64,000 nt of DNA from Phytophthora hibernalis (Eukaryota > Oomycota > Peronosporomycetes > Peronosporales > Peronosporaceae): contig JAAKBF010000078.1 of assembly GCA_012656075.1 (NCBI GenBank), positions 186,001 through 250,000 on the forward strand, read 5' to 3'. Made by a program: the position numbers and the translations under genes. The notes under the pieces were generated by a model, which searched no databases, was not told where the DNA came from, and worked only from the letters and a program-made list of their open reading frames with translations. This document shows, piece by piece, positions 21,866-30,901 of this stretch. Position 1 is the first letter of the stretch. The number at the start of each line of letters is the position of its first letter.

Positions 21866-24800
21866 ATGGACGTGGGCACGCACGTGTGGGTCAAGACCGA
21901 GGATGTCGTCGTCTGGGCGCCTGGCCAAGTCGTGGACGCGCAGGACGGAGGCGAAATCGTGCAAGTGCGACGCCTGGACACGGACGAAATCGTTGCGCGT
22001 ACGTTTTTGCGCAAATGCAAATGCAAATGTGTCCATCACCTAACTTTCCACCTTTTGCGCAAACCCTGCGACAACAGGTCGCTTTCCGCGCTCGAACGAG
22101 TTGTGTCTGCGCAACATGGGCGCAAATTTCGCGACCATGTCCAGTCTCACGCGGCTCGAACATTTGCACGAAGCTGCGCTTTTGCAGGCGCTGAGCGAAC
22201 GTTTTGCACACGACCAGATCTACACGTCCATCGGCGACATTTTAGTTGCGCTAAACCCGCTCGCCGCTGCCGAACCTCTATTCGCAGGTGCAACTGGACG
22301 CGTACAAACAAGATTCGGCAGAGAGTTTGCCGCCGCACATTTTTGCGATTGGCGCAAAAGCGTTCGGTGGACTTTTGCAGCGCGAACGCAAAAACCAGAG
22401 CATCCTCGTGAGCGGCGAAAGTGGCAGCGGCAAAACCGAAAGCACGAAATTCCTCATGCAATTTCTCACGAATGTGGGGCGCGACCCGTCTCTAGACACC
22501 GAAATCGGGCGCCGCATTTTGCAGACCAACCCTATCCTCGAGAGTTTCGGCAACGCGCAAACGATCCGCAACGACAATTCCAGTCGTTTCGGCAAATTCA
22601 TCAAGATCCAGTTCGGCCAGCAGAACGAAATCGTTGGCGCGCAAATTGTGAGCTACCTGCTAGAAAAGGTGCGGCTTTTGCACCAGAACCCAGAGGAGCG
22701 CAACTTCCATATTTTCTATGAGCTGCTCGAAGGAGCGGACGCGGACCTGTTGCACTCGCTCGGTCTGCAAAAAGGTGGAAGCTACGAACTTTTGAACTCG
22801 TACGGCCCGAAATTTGCGCAACAACGAGCAGTTGCGCAAAAGTACGCGCAACTATATGTCGAGACAGTGAGGGCGTTCGAAGATACAGGGGTAGGGGAAC
22901 GGGAAAAGCTGGATATTTTCAAGATTTTAGCGGCCTTGTTGCACCTTGGCAATGTGAATTTCGAGGGCCAGGAGGAAGTGACGGGGTTAGGGCAGAGTCC
23001 CAGTTCCACCTGCAAAAGTGTGCCGAACTCCTGGGCGTGGACGTGCAAAAGCTGGAAACGGTGCTCAGTAGGCGCGAAATCAAGGCTGGCGTGGAGGTGA
23101 TGGAGTTGAAGTTGAGCCCCGAACAGGCCAAGGAGATTTGCAGGTCGTTGGCGAAATCCATCTACGGGCGCTTGTTCACGTGGCTCGTCCGACGACTGAG
23201 CGACGAAATCAATTTCTACGATTCGGATATTTCCATTTCGGACGAAGACGAGGAGCTGGCCACGATCGGGATTTTGGATATTTTCGGGTTTGAAAGTTTG
23301 CACCGCAATGGGTTCGAGCAGCTGTGTATCAATTACGCCAATGAGCGACTACAAGCGCAGTTTAATGAGTTCGTCTTCGTACGCGAACAACAGGTTTACA
23401 TGGCCGAAGGAATTGACTGGAGGAACATTTCGTTCCCTAGCAACGCGGCGTGTCTGGCGCTGTTCGACGATAAGAGCAACGGGCTGTTCTCGTTGTTGGA
23501 TCAGGAGTGTCTCATGCCGAAAGGGTCGAACCAGGCGCTGAGCACCAAGTTCTATCGGTATCATGGCGACGGAGTAGACTCTGCGGGCATTCTTCCACCG
23601 CAGCCTGCACAGAGCACGCTGCCACTGCTGATGTCGTCGTTTAGTCGGTATCTGCATCGATCTGGGTCCCAGGAGGAAGCAATTCCGCAAGACACCAAGA
23701 AACACCCTTTCTCAGCGTCCAAGATGGAGCGCGTCAAGCACCAGTTCGTGGTGCACCACTTCGCTGGTCGTGTGCTACAACGTCGAGCAGTTTATCGAGA
23801 AGAACACGGATGCGCTTCCTGCTGATACAAGTAATATTCTGTCCTCGTCCGAAAACGAGGTAGTGGTGGCCATCGGGGCCGATGAGAACGTGGATTCGGG
23901 TGCTGAAAATGGCTCCGGTGGACGTCGGCGCTACTCGATGCTGCGCGCACCGAGCGTGTCAGCGCAGTTCAAGAGCCAACTCGATCGCCTCATTGTCCAG
24001 ATCGGGCGCACTGAAGCACACTACGTTCGCTGTCTCAAGCCGAACGAGGTCAAGAAGTCTGGTATTTTCGATCGCGAGAGGATGGTTGAACAGATGCGCT
24101 CCGTCGGTGTGCTGGAGGCAGTTCGCATCGCGCGGCATGGATATTCCGTGCGTCTTGCGCACGCAAGCTTCACGGAGCTGTTCTCGGGATTTAAGTGCTT
24201 TTGAGCGCCCGCGAAAGAGCTACCAAGATGAACAACTACGATCTGGCTCAAGCGCTGGTAACTGTTTTGATGGACAGGGTGTTGATTGAAGACGGCGTGG
24301 AACGTGAGGAAAAGAACCCTGGCGCCATAACTGCAGTCACTGATGACGGTAGCGGCACAGCGTTTGATAATGATATCCGACGCAAGGACGTACAAGTGGG
24401 CAAGACGCTCGTGTTTTGCAAGTCGAGCACGTACAATCGTTTCTCTCGATATCGTCTTGAGTTGCGTGGCCACTGCGCGACGGTGCTGCAGAAGCATTAC
24501 CGCGGGTATCGTCGTCGTGTATTGTTTCAAGAACTGCGTGGTTTTGTAATGCACGTCCAGGCGATTGTTCGTGGATTCCTGGGAAGGAGACGAGTGGATC
24601 GATTGCGTCAATTGCGCCGAGAAAATGCTGCTACGCGAATCCAATCGTGTTGGAAACGTTTTGGGGCTCAACGTAAGCTTTCGGAAATATTGAAGCACAA
24701 GCGCCAGATTGCTGCAGTCGTACTGATTCAGACGCATTTCAGACGTTTGGTAGCTCAGCGAAAGTTTGCAGCAATGCTGAAGGGCAAACGACAACTTGCT

Positions 24801-26593
24801 GCTACGATTCGCATCCAAGCGAACTGCAGACGTTGGCTAGCACAGCGGCAGCTTGCTGGACTTCGCTTGCAGAAGCTCCAGGTTGCGTCCGCTGTTCGAA
24901 TTCAGGCACAATGCAGACGCTTGTTGGCACAGCGGAAGCGTGAGGAGCTGGTAAAACTTAAGCTGCAAACGTCTGCCGTCATTCGAATTCAAACTCAGAT
25001 CAGACGATTCCTCGCCCAACTCCAGCGTGAAGCTTTGATTAGGGAGAAGCTTGAATGTGCTGCTGCTAGCATTATCCAAAAGCAGTGCAGACAGTGGCTC
25101 GAGCAGAACGATCGTGTGACGGCGAAGCTCCAGCACTTCCGCTTAACAGTTGCATTTGGCAAGTTCAGGCGTGCATGGCTGGCGTCGCAAGCTGCTACTG
25201 AAATGGAGGCCGAGCCTTCTCCAAGCGATGATTCAACAGCAAGCCGGGCGAAACGACGTACTAAACCTATTGTCCTCCCGGTGACCCAGTCCAGCTCAGA
25301 GCCGGAAGACAGCTCTGCCAGTGATGGTAGAATGGAGCCCCCGATTCGCATTTCCGCTCCCACTCACCGCCGCACCAACAGCAGACAACGCAGTCGTGCC
25401 AGCAGCAAACAGCGCAGCCGTGCAGGTAGCAGCCACGTCGATGATCGGAATTCGCTACTGGAGAACGAGATCTTGCGCTTGCAACAGATGCTCGTCGAGC
25501 AGCAGAATGGTCCACCTTCGACCGATCACAAACGCCGATCTTCGACAATGGCCCGCCCACCTAGAAGTGCTCCGTTCAACTTGCAGGCGGCCCGTGCTCA
25601 GCGTTCGCGTTCAGGTCGTCGTCGGTACTCGGTGGATGGAGCTTTATCTGATGATGAAGACGGCGAGATGAACGACGAGGTGTCACTGCTGCCGCCTCGT
25701 CGCGCCCGGAGTGTCATGCCTGGACAGCAGGTCGATCATGTGTCCATGCTGTCGCAGAAGATCGAGGAGCTGGACGCAAAGTGCAAGTTCCTGGAACAGC
25801 TCGTGGCGCGCAAGAATTATGAGGACGCCGCAAGAGAGTCTATTGGGTACAGCAGATCGTTGGGCGGTGGAAGGGAGCGTTTTCCCTCTGCTGATGGTTC
25901 GTTGTATGGCGACACTCCGAGCGAGGCGGGATCGGATGTCGACTCGATCATTTTCAACATCCAAAGCCAGATGAACATGCTACGACAGTCGATCGCTGTG
26001 AAGGAGCAGGTGCTCCATACGTCTCGCAAGTCGCACACTATGTCGTTCTCGTCCAGCACGCGACCGACGCGGTCCTCGTCTGTGGCGTCGTCCACGTCGT
26101 TTGCCCATGGTGAGGCACCACCAAGTCTACCGTCGCTGCCGTTGTCGGAGTCGCAGCTGTCGGCCGGCGGATCATCTCACGGGAACGCCCCACGTAGTGG
26201 TGGCAGCTCGCTCGGGCTGCCTCCTACGCCGACGTCGTCTGTTGCGTCCTCGTTTTATCAAGGTCCACCCCGTTCTGCACCTGCACATTTCGGGGAAGAG
26301 GTATGCCTCGCATCGTCAAGTGGGCACGCTCCACCAACTGCTACGAGTGCGAGGAATCGTTCAACCTGTTCGTGCGACGTCATCACTGCCGCATGTGCGG
26401 CAACTCGTTCTGTCACGAGCATTCTAGCCGACGTGTATCTGTCTTCGGCATCGGCTTCGACGACGAACCTGTGCGCGTGTGCGACAACTGCTTCGCCGAG
26501 TATTATGCTGCGTCTCAAGAGCCACAATATCCTCCTCAGTTTGGCTTCAGCTCCGGACCCCTGTCCTCATCATCACGACTCAGTGGTCTGTAG
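21866..26593 (+). CDS. Oomycete myosin: motor head, about 8 IQ motifs, C-terminal FYVE finger (frame breaks)
   Basis: An actin-based motor predicted to bind PI3P membranes. Exon 1 (21866-21998) and a 79-bp intron (21999-22077) precede the head. Motor landmarks are GESGSGKTEST (P-loop, about 22415), NPILESFGNAQTIRNDNSSR (switch I), ILDIFGFES (about 23275), the actin-binding loop near 23970 and HYVRCLKPN (about 24020). A run of IQ motifs follows at 24470-25100 (IQSCWKRFGAQRK, IQTHFRRLVAQRK, IQANCRRWLAQRQ and others). Then come a Ser/Arg-rich tail, a short coiled coil near 25750, and a FYVE finger at 26320-26500 (CYECEESFNLFVRRHHCRMC, CHEHSSRR, RVCDNC). Frame breaks occur near 22288, 22985, 23775, 24203 and 26303, each a one- or two-base change with intact conserved sequence on both sides. 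Assembly indels are therefore likely. Head-IQ-FYVE myosins are an oomycete speciality. Confidence 0.88.
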
Positions 26594-26790
26594 CGTGTTA
26601 GCCAGAGACCACGTGTGGTCTTCGTAGTATAGTTTGTAGTTTTTGGTAGAATTGTTTTTGAATTGAGAAGTAGTTTACAAAGCCTAACATTTTTCTTTCT
26701 TGGTGACATTTTTTTAGTACGCCGAATGTTACTCTATTACTAAAAATGGCGAACATGTAGTGAATTTATGCACGACGGAGTTTGCTGAGC
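26594..26790. other. Intergenic region between convergent genes
   Basis: The 3' flanks of the myosin gene (plus) and the RxLR gene (minus). AT-rich, with no further feature. Confidence 0.5.
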
Positions 26791-27228
26791 TCAAAAGTAG
26801 CAAAGTCGCGTATTATTAACACGTGAACTACTTATTTTCGTGGGGAATGACAATAGAACGTGAACTGTTTCAACAGCGATGGAAGACATTCCAATTCGGC
26901 GCAACCTACGAGGTCTTTGGCCAACAGATACGGTGTCTTGTTCATCGTCTTCCACAAAAGGAACTACGCCTTCCACGCTATTGTTTTTTACGCTGATTGC
27001 GGCGTCCTTCAGGATGAGATCGATGTTCACAAGACGCCTTTCTTCGGCATTGGGGGTCTGCTCAGTTGCTGCTTCATCGGTCCTCAAGAATCGCCTTCCG
27101 TTGAAGTTGTTCTGCTCAGCGTCGAGCAGTGGAGTTGCAACCTTGGAAGTCGTCTGATCCGTGGTGGGTGACAGAGCGTTGGCGCTAGCAAGAAGGATAC
27201 TCGCAAGGACTATGTAGCACAAACGCAT
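26791..27228 (-). CDS. Secreted RxLR-EER effector
   Basis: A 145-residue protein from ATG 27228. The first 18 residues (MRLCYIVLASILLASANA) form a classical signal peptide with a likely cut after ANA. RFLR follows at residues 46-49 (an RxLR motif) and AEER about 15 residues later: the spacing expected for an RxLR-EER protein that is secreted and delivered to plant cells. The C-terminal effector part is only about 75 residues, rich in charged residues, with no WY or LWY module that I can recognise. The gene has no intron, a TATA box and an Inr/FPR core promoter. It lies between a myosin gene and a secreted protease gene with over 1 kb of gene-free sequence upstream, typical of effector neighbourhoods. 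Target unknown. Confidence 0.85.
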   Translation of the reverse strand: MRLCYIVLASILLASANALSPTTDQTTSKVATPLLDAEQNNFNGRRFLRTDEAATEQTPNAEERRLVNIDLILKDAAISVKNNSVEGVVPFVEDDEQDTVSVGQRPRRLRRIGMSSIAVETVHVLLSFPTKISSSRVNNTRLCYF

Positions 27229-27263
27229 CGGTGGTGCTTGTCCGGGGATTTTTATCGGGGAAG

Positions 27264-27283
27264 GCAAATTGAAAAGTGAACAG
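27264..27283 (-). promoter_or_regulatory. Oomycete Inr/FPR core promoter of the RxLR gene
   Basis: The minus strand reads TTCACTTTTCAATTTG, matching the oomycete initiator (TCAYTTT-like) followed by the flanking promoter region CAATTT. It lies 36-55 bp upstream of the ATG at 27228. Confidence 0.6.
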
Positions 27284-27299
27284 TTCCTTCATTGGTCAC

Positions 27300-27312
27300 C
27301 GTATATATACCG
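27300..27312 (-). promoter_or_regulatory. TATA-box-like sequence upstream of the RxLR gene
   Basis: GGTATATATACGG on the minus strand, about 20-30 bp upstream of the Inr match. Confidence 0.5.
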
Positions 27313-28317
27313 GTTATGCAGGCGCTTGGGCAGATCTTTTGATAGTCAACACTAGCCAGCGCTCTGTTGCGCCCGTGAACAAGATATGATTGCCAAACTG
27401 GAGTCACCCTGATTGGCATACACATATTTTGAAGAATGTTGTGTTTCTTCTTGTTTTAGACAACGCACTTTGCGCTTTCCCGGTCTCGAAGGACACGACA
27501 TGAAAAAAACACGGCCGTGATGAGTGGTAACTTAAGAGCAAATCGGTGATATTGTACATGTAGTACCCAGCTCTATTTTGCTTGCATGAATAAAATATGA
27601 TTGCCAAACTGCGAGCCGTCCGCAAATGGCTCGGAATGTAGTTGTTTTCCGTGGGCAATACGCTTCTTCATTTCCAGTCTTCTCCCAGGGGAAAATACAC
27701 GGTGTGTGTATGTCCAGTAATGAAAATGACGTTGTAGTCGTGCAGTGTGAGAGAGGTGGCGATAACGTTACCACAAAACCTTGTGGCAGCGAAAATGATT
27801 ACCATCTCATCCCAACAACTTGAGAAAAATCGTTGCGTTGTACATGTACATGTACAATGAAGAAATACTTTACTCGGTATATGAGTTTTACTAAATTGCA
27901 CTAATGGTTACCATTCTTTTTGTAGAGCGATCAAACCGGACCAGAGTTTCTGCTTGAACTGACATACGCTTTGGATTCCTGAGTTCCTGAGTGTCGATAC
28001 ACGGCCACAAAGAGAGAGCGATCAAGTCTTGCTTTTGAATAATCGAAAGCTACTCGAACACTGGTTGAGAAGAAGCAAGGCAGCATATATTTTTTTACAC
28101 AAGCCAAAAAGTGCTGCAATGAAAGAAATCAAAGGAGATGTTTTAATAAGGCTGCCTCTATTGTAGAGTCCAGGTTTCCCAGATCCACGGCGACTTAGAA
28201 AGTGACATCCATCATTGATGATCAATGTCCCTGAAAAACAAAATGGTATTTTTACGCAAACGCTCTAAAAAATTCAAGCCTGCCACTCCTCCGTTGGTCG
28301 TTGTGACTATTGGCCTT
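27313..28317. other. Gene-free 1-kb region upstream of the RxLR gene
   Basis: No gene recognised. A short direct repeat (ATATGATTGCCAAACTG) occurs near 27386 and 27596. Open frames on both strands are short and without known content. Confidence 0.45.
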
Positions 28318-29211
28318 CTATAAGGGTTTGTCACTCGGCATGGGTCTAGCGTCGGTGCTCGACTTGTTGTAAGGCATCATCAAAAACTCCGTGACATTGC
28401 CAGTGGAACCACCACCCAGAATGTCCTTGATGTAGTCCAATACGCTCGTGGTGCGGGTGTAAAATCCTGGGAAAAGTCCGCAATCTGTATCAGGCCCCGC
28501 ACTCACGATTCCCACAACGGCCCCGTTGGCGATGAGTGGATCCCCAGAGTCTCCACTGCACGCGTCCTTCCCATCTCCAGTGCCGGCACACATAACAGTC
28601 TCGCTCCCCGCGGTGTAGTTAAGCAATAAGTCGCATTGGTCGTCCGAGATGATCTCGACGTCCACAGTGTTCAGTGTCACCCCGAGGGTTTCGTTGTTCA
28701 CCAATCCCCACCCCGCTACAGCGGCCAAGGTTCCGGGTAGGCTGTTCGATCCATCAGCCGCGGCCAAGGAAACTGGTTTCTTCGTCGACGGCGTCTCGAG
28801 TTTGACAAGTCCCACGTCGTAGGTAATATTCGTCAGATTAAACCTTGGATGGCGGAAAAGCTCCGAGACACGGATATGCTCGGCCTTGTTGGAGCCCTTA
28901 CCCGATGAGTGCCTCATCCCAAAAGAGACATACTTGTCCTTCAGATCCCATTCGAAACAATGCCCGGCCGTCAAGACGAACTGGGGTGCGATGGGCGCAC
29001 CACCACAAATTGTTTGATTGTAGGCGCCACCGCTTCGCAAGCTCGCCAGATACGGGTACTTGCCAGCGTTTCCATCTGACCCGCCATAGATTCTCTCTTC
29101 ATCGGTCGTAGCGTCCGGTTCACTTCTGTCTTCACTGATTTCGGAGAACGATAAACTGCTCGCAACCATTGCAAACATGGAGACGAAAATACCAAATTGG
29201 ACGAGCTTCAT
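28318..29211 (-). CDS. Secreted trypsin-like (S1) serine protease
   Basis: 297 residues from ATG 29211, intact and intronless. A signal peptide (MKLVQFGIFVSMFAMVASS) and short acidic propeptide precede IYGGSDGNAGKYPYL, the usual activation region. The catalytic triad is complete: His in LTAGHCFEW, Asp in YDVGLVKLE and Ser in CSGDSGDPL. The GDSGGP box reads GDSGDP here. Oomycete glucanase inhibitor proteins share this fold but have lost the triad, so this copy is predicted to be an active extracellular protease. Several NxT/NxS sites suggest glycosylation. An alternative upstream start would destroy the signal peptide and is rejected. Confidence 0.88.
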   Translation of the reverse strand: MKLVQFGIFVSMFAMVASSLSFSEISEDRSEPDATTDEERIYGGSDGNAGKYPYLASLRSGGAYNQTICGGAPIAPQFVLTAGHCFEWDLKDKYVSFGMRHSSGKGSNKAEHIRVSELFRHPRFNLTNITYDVGLVKLETPSTKKPVSLAAADGSNSLPGTLAAVAGWGLVNNETLGVTLNTVDVEIISDDQCDLLLNYTAGSETVMCAGTGDGKDACSGDSGDPLIANGAVVGIVSAGPDTDCGLFPGFYTRTTSVLDYIKDILGGGSTGNVTEFLMMPYNKSSTDARPMPSDKPL

Positions 29212-29280
29212 GGTTTGTAGTGGGCGGTCGGGCCACGTAGGAGCGTACGGCGTTGCTTGCAGGGGTAGCCTTGTGCGGTA

Positions 29281-29297
29281 AAAGCTGGAATGACATT
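29281..29297 (-). promoter_or_regulatory. Oomycete Inr-like core promoter of the protease gene
   Basis: The minus strand reads TGTCATTCCAGCTTTTA, fitting the oomycete TCATTCC-type initiator with a downstream T-rich flank. It is about 75 bp upstream of ATG 29211. Confidence 0.55.
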
Positions 29298-29486
29298 GCA
29301 CTATCGAGTGCGGTTCGAGCCTTCGATCGAGGCGTTGGCATCCAGCTGGCCGTATCGTGCTGGTGTGCTCACGTGGATACATGTATCCGGTTTGTTTGTG
29401 CACATGTGACCGCAATCTTGATACCCGGACAGAACATCATTAGTGCTTAATCAACTGTCCTAACAGAACACTTAGGACCGATTTAT

Positions 29487-29760
29487 CACACCCTGAACAA
29501 ACCAAACCACGAAATGCTCACAAAATTGGCTTGCTCGTAAATTACATAACACTCCGAACCAAAATTACCGGCCATATTGGTATCCTTCCAGCGTTCGGCC
29601 CGTTGATTTTACTATGGTTTGGACGCATCCCAGGTTCGGTTTGGAGTTACAGTTTTAGACCAAACCAAATCATGAAAGCGCTTCAAACCTGGTATGCTGG
29701 TAAGTTTGGTTTGGTTCGAACGGGCCCAGGTTTGGTTTGGTTTGGCTTGTTCAAGGTGTG
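29487..29760. mobile_element. MITE with CACACC ends, 274 bp
   Basis: CACACCCTGAACAAACCAAACCA on the left is inverse to the right end (TTTGGTTTGGCTTGTTCAAGGTGTG), with two mismatches. The inner part is rich in GGTTTGGTTT runs. The flanking octamers CGATTTAT and AGATTTCT agree at six positions, compatible with an eroded 8-bp duplication (hAT type). It has no coding capacity. Confidence 0.65.
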
Positions 29761-30004
29761 AGATTTCTTGTTAGTGGGTGAGCACATTAGTGGGTTGTAC
29801 TTTTTTGCTTTTCTCAGCTAAGAACAACATTAGTGGACGGCACAAGCGGATCCATGCGGAGGAGGAATGGTTGACATTTGTTATTATTATTTTTAATATT
29901 ACTATATTTCGTTCGACTATTATAACGCCTTGAGGCCCCATAGTCCAGCATTAACCGCAACAAAGCGTAGCATTTGTATTTCAACAATTTTCATTACAAC
30001 TTTT

Positions 30005-30295
30005 CATCATTAAATGTGTACTATTGATATTTTGCTAACATCGTTTTCTTCTTTGCTAGCACGTGTGCAATATCTTCGTTCACTTCAGCTAGATCGGCCT
30101 CAGTGTAGACTCCTTTGGTGCATCGAGAATTCTCTCGCTGAGTTCCAACACGACACTCAAAGCGGTCAACCAACTGAGCAAAACGACGATCGACCTCAAG
30201 TGCGTCAGCAGCGGCGTTGTTTACCCGTAGGGTTTCAAGATGTCGGCCAGGTTGGCCTTTACTCCCGCGTTTAGTGTGGAGAAACTGAAACGCCT
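30005..30295 (-). pseudogene. Unidentified coding relic
   Basis: The minus strand reads as helical, charged protein-like sequence (NAAADALEVDRRFAQLVDRF, ENSRCTKGVYTEADLAEVNE) without a start, a stop or flanking exons. It may be a fragment of a transposon protein or of a lost gene. I do not recognise it. Confidence 0.3.
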
Positions 30296-30299
30296 ATGA

Positions 30300-30901
30300 T
30301 GCAACTCCTGGAAACTAATAACGCTACTACTGTACATGTACTTCGAAGTATAACGCAGCTGCGCTTTCAACTAATATGCAGTGATATCAAGCATAAAAAG
30401 GAGAATATGTTTATGCAAGCAAATGTGCAATGTATATATTTTTCTCACACTATTCTGCATTCGAAAACAGCTATAATACTTCAGTATGTGTCTGTAATAT
30501 TTTCTGTTCGTTCGTTCACGATTAAATGCAATCCAGCGACTATCACAACAGCAGCATGGTGCTTCAATCGACCAAATTATCAAAGAACATCTTGTACTTA
30601 CTTCGAAGTAACATGATTAATGGTTGGCCATTGGCAAAATGGATTCAATGACGGAGAACTAATAGTAGTGGCGTGGCGGCTAACGCTTCTCTTTCAACGC
30701 GGGACGTTACTACTGGGAGAGAGTCTTGATATATTAAAACGAAAATCCGCAAGATAAATTTCGGATAAATTACCAACTGATGTTGTTCAAAAACGGCGGG
30801 TTCTAAAGTTTTCTAAGGTAAAAATGGCATATTTTGTGAAATGCAAAGCGTCACAAAATAGGTACATGTACTGTTTCAATTGGGGCCCCACCACAGATTG
30901 T
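30300..30901. other. Intergenic region with paired TACTTCGAAGTA palindromes
   Basis: ACTTCGAAGT palindromes at about 30335 and 30600 bracket 270 bp. No gene is seen. Confidence 0.4.

Noticed and set aside
22101..22721. Long plus-strand frame of about 206 codons across the myosin head
   Set aside because: Only its first 55 codons are myosin; the rest is the wrong frame after the break near 22288.
26791..27267. Upstream start for the RxLR protein
   Set aside because: The codon at 27267 is TTG and the extension removes the N-terminal position of the signal peptide.
28318..29415. Longer version of the S1 protease with about 68 extra N-terminal residues
   Set aside because: It would bury the signal peptide inside the protein and overlap the Inr; ATG 29211 is the sensible start.
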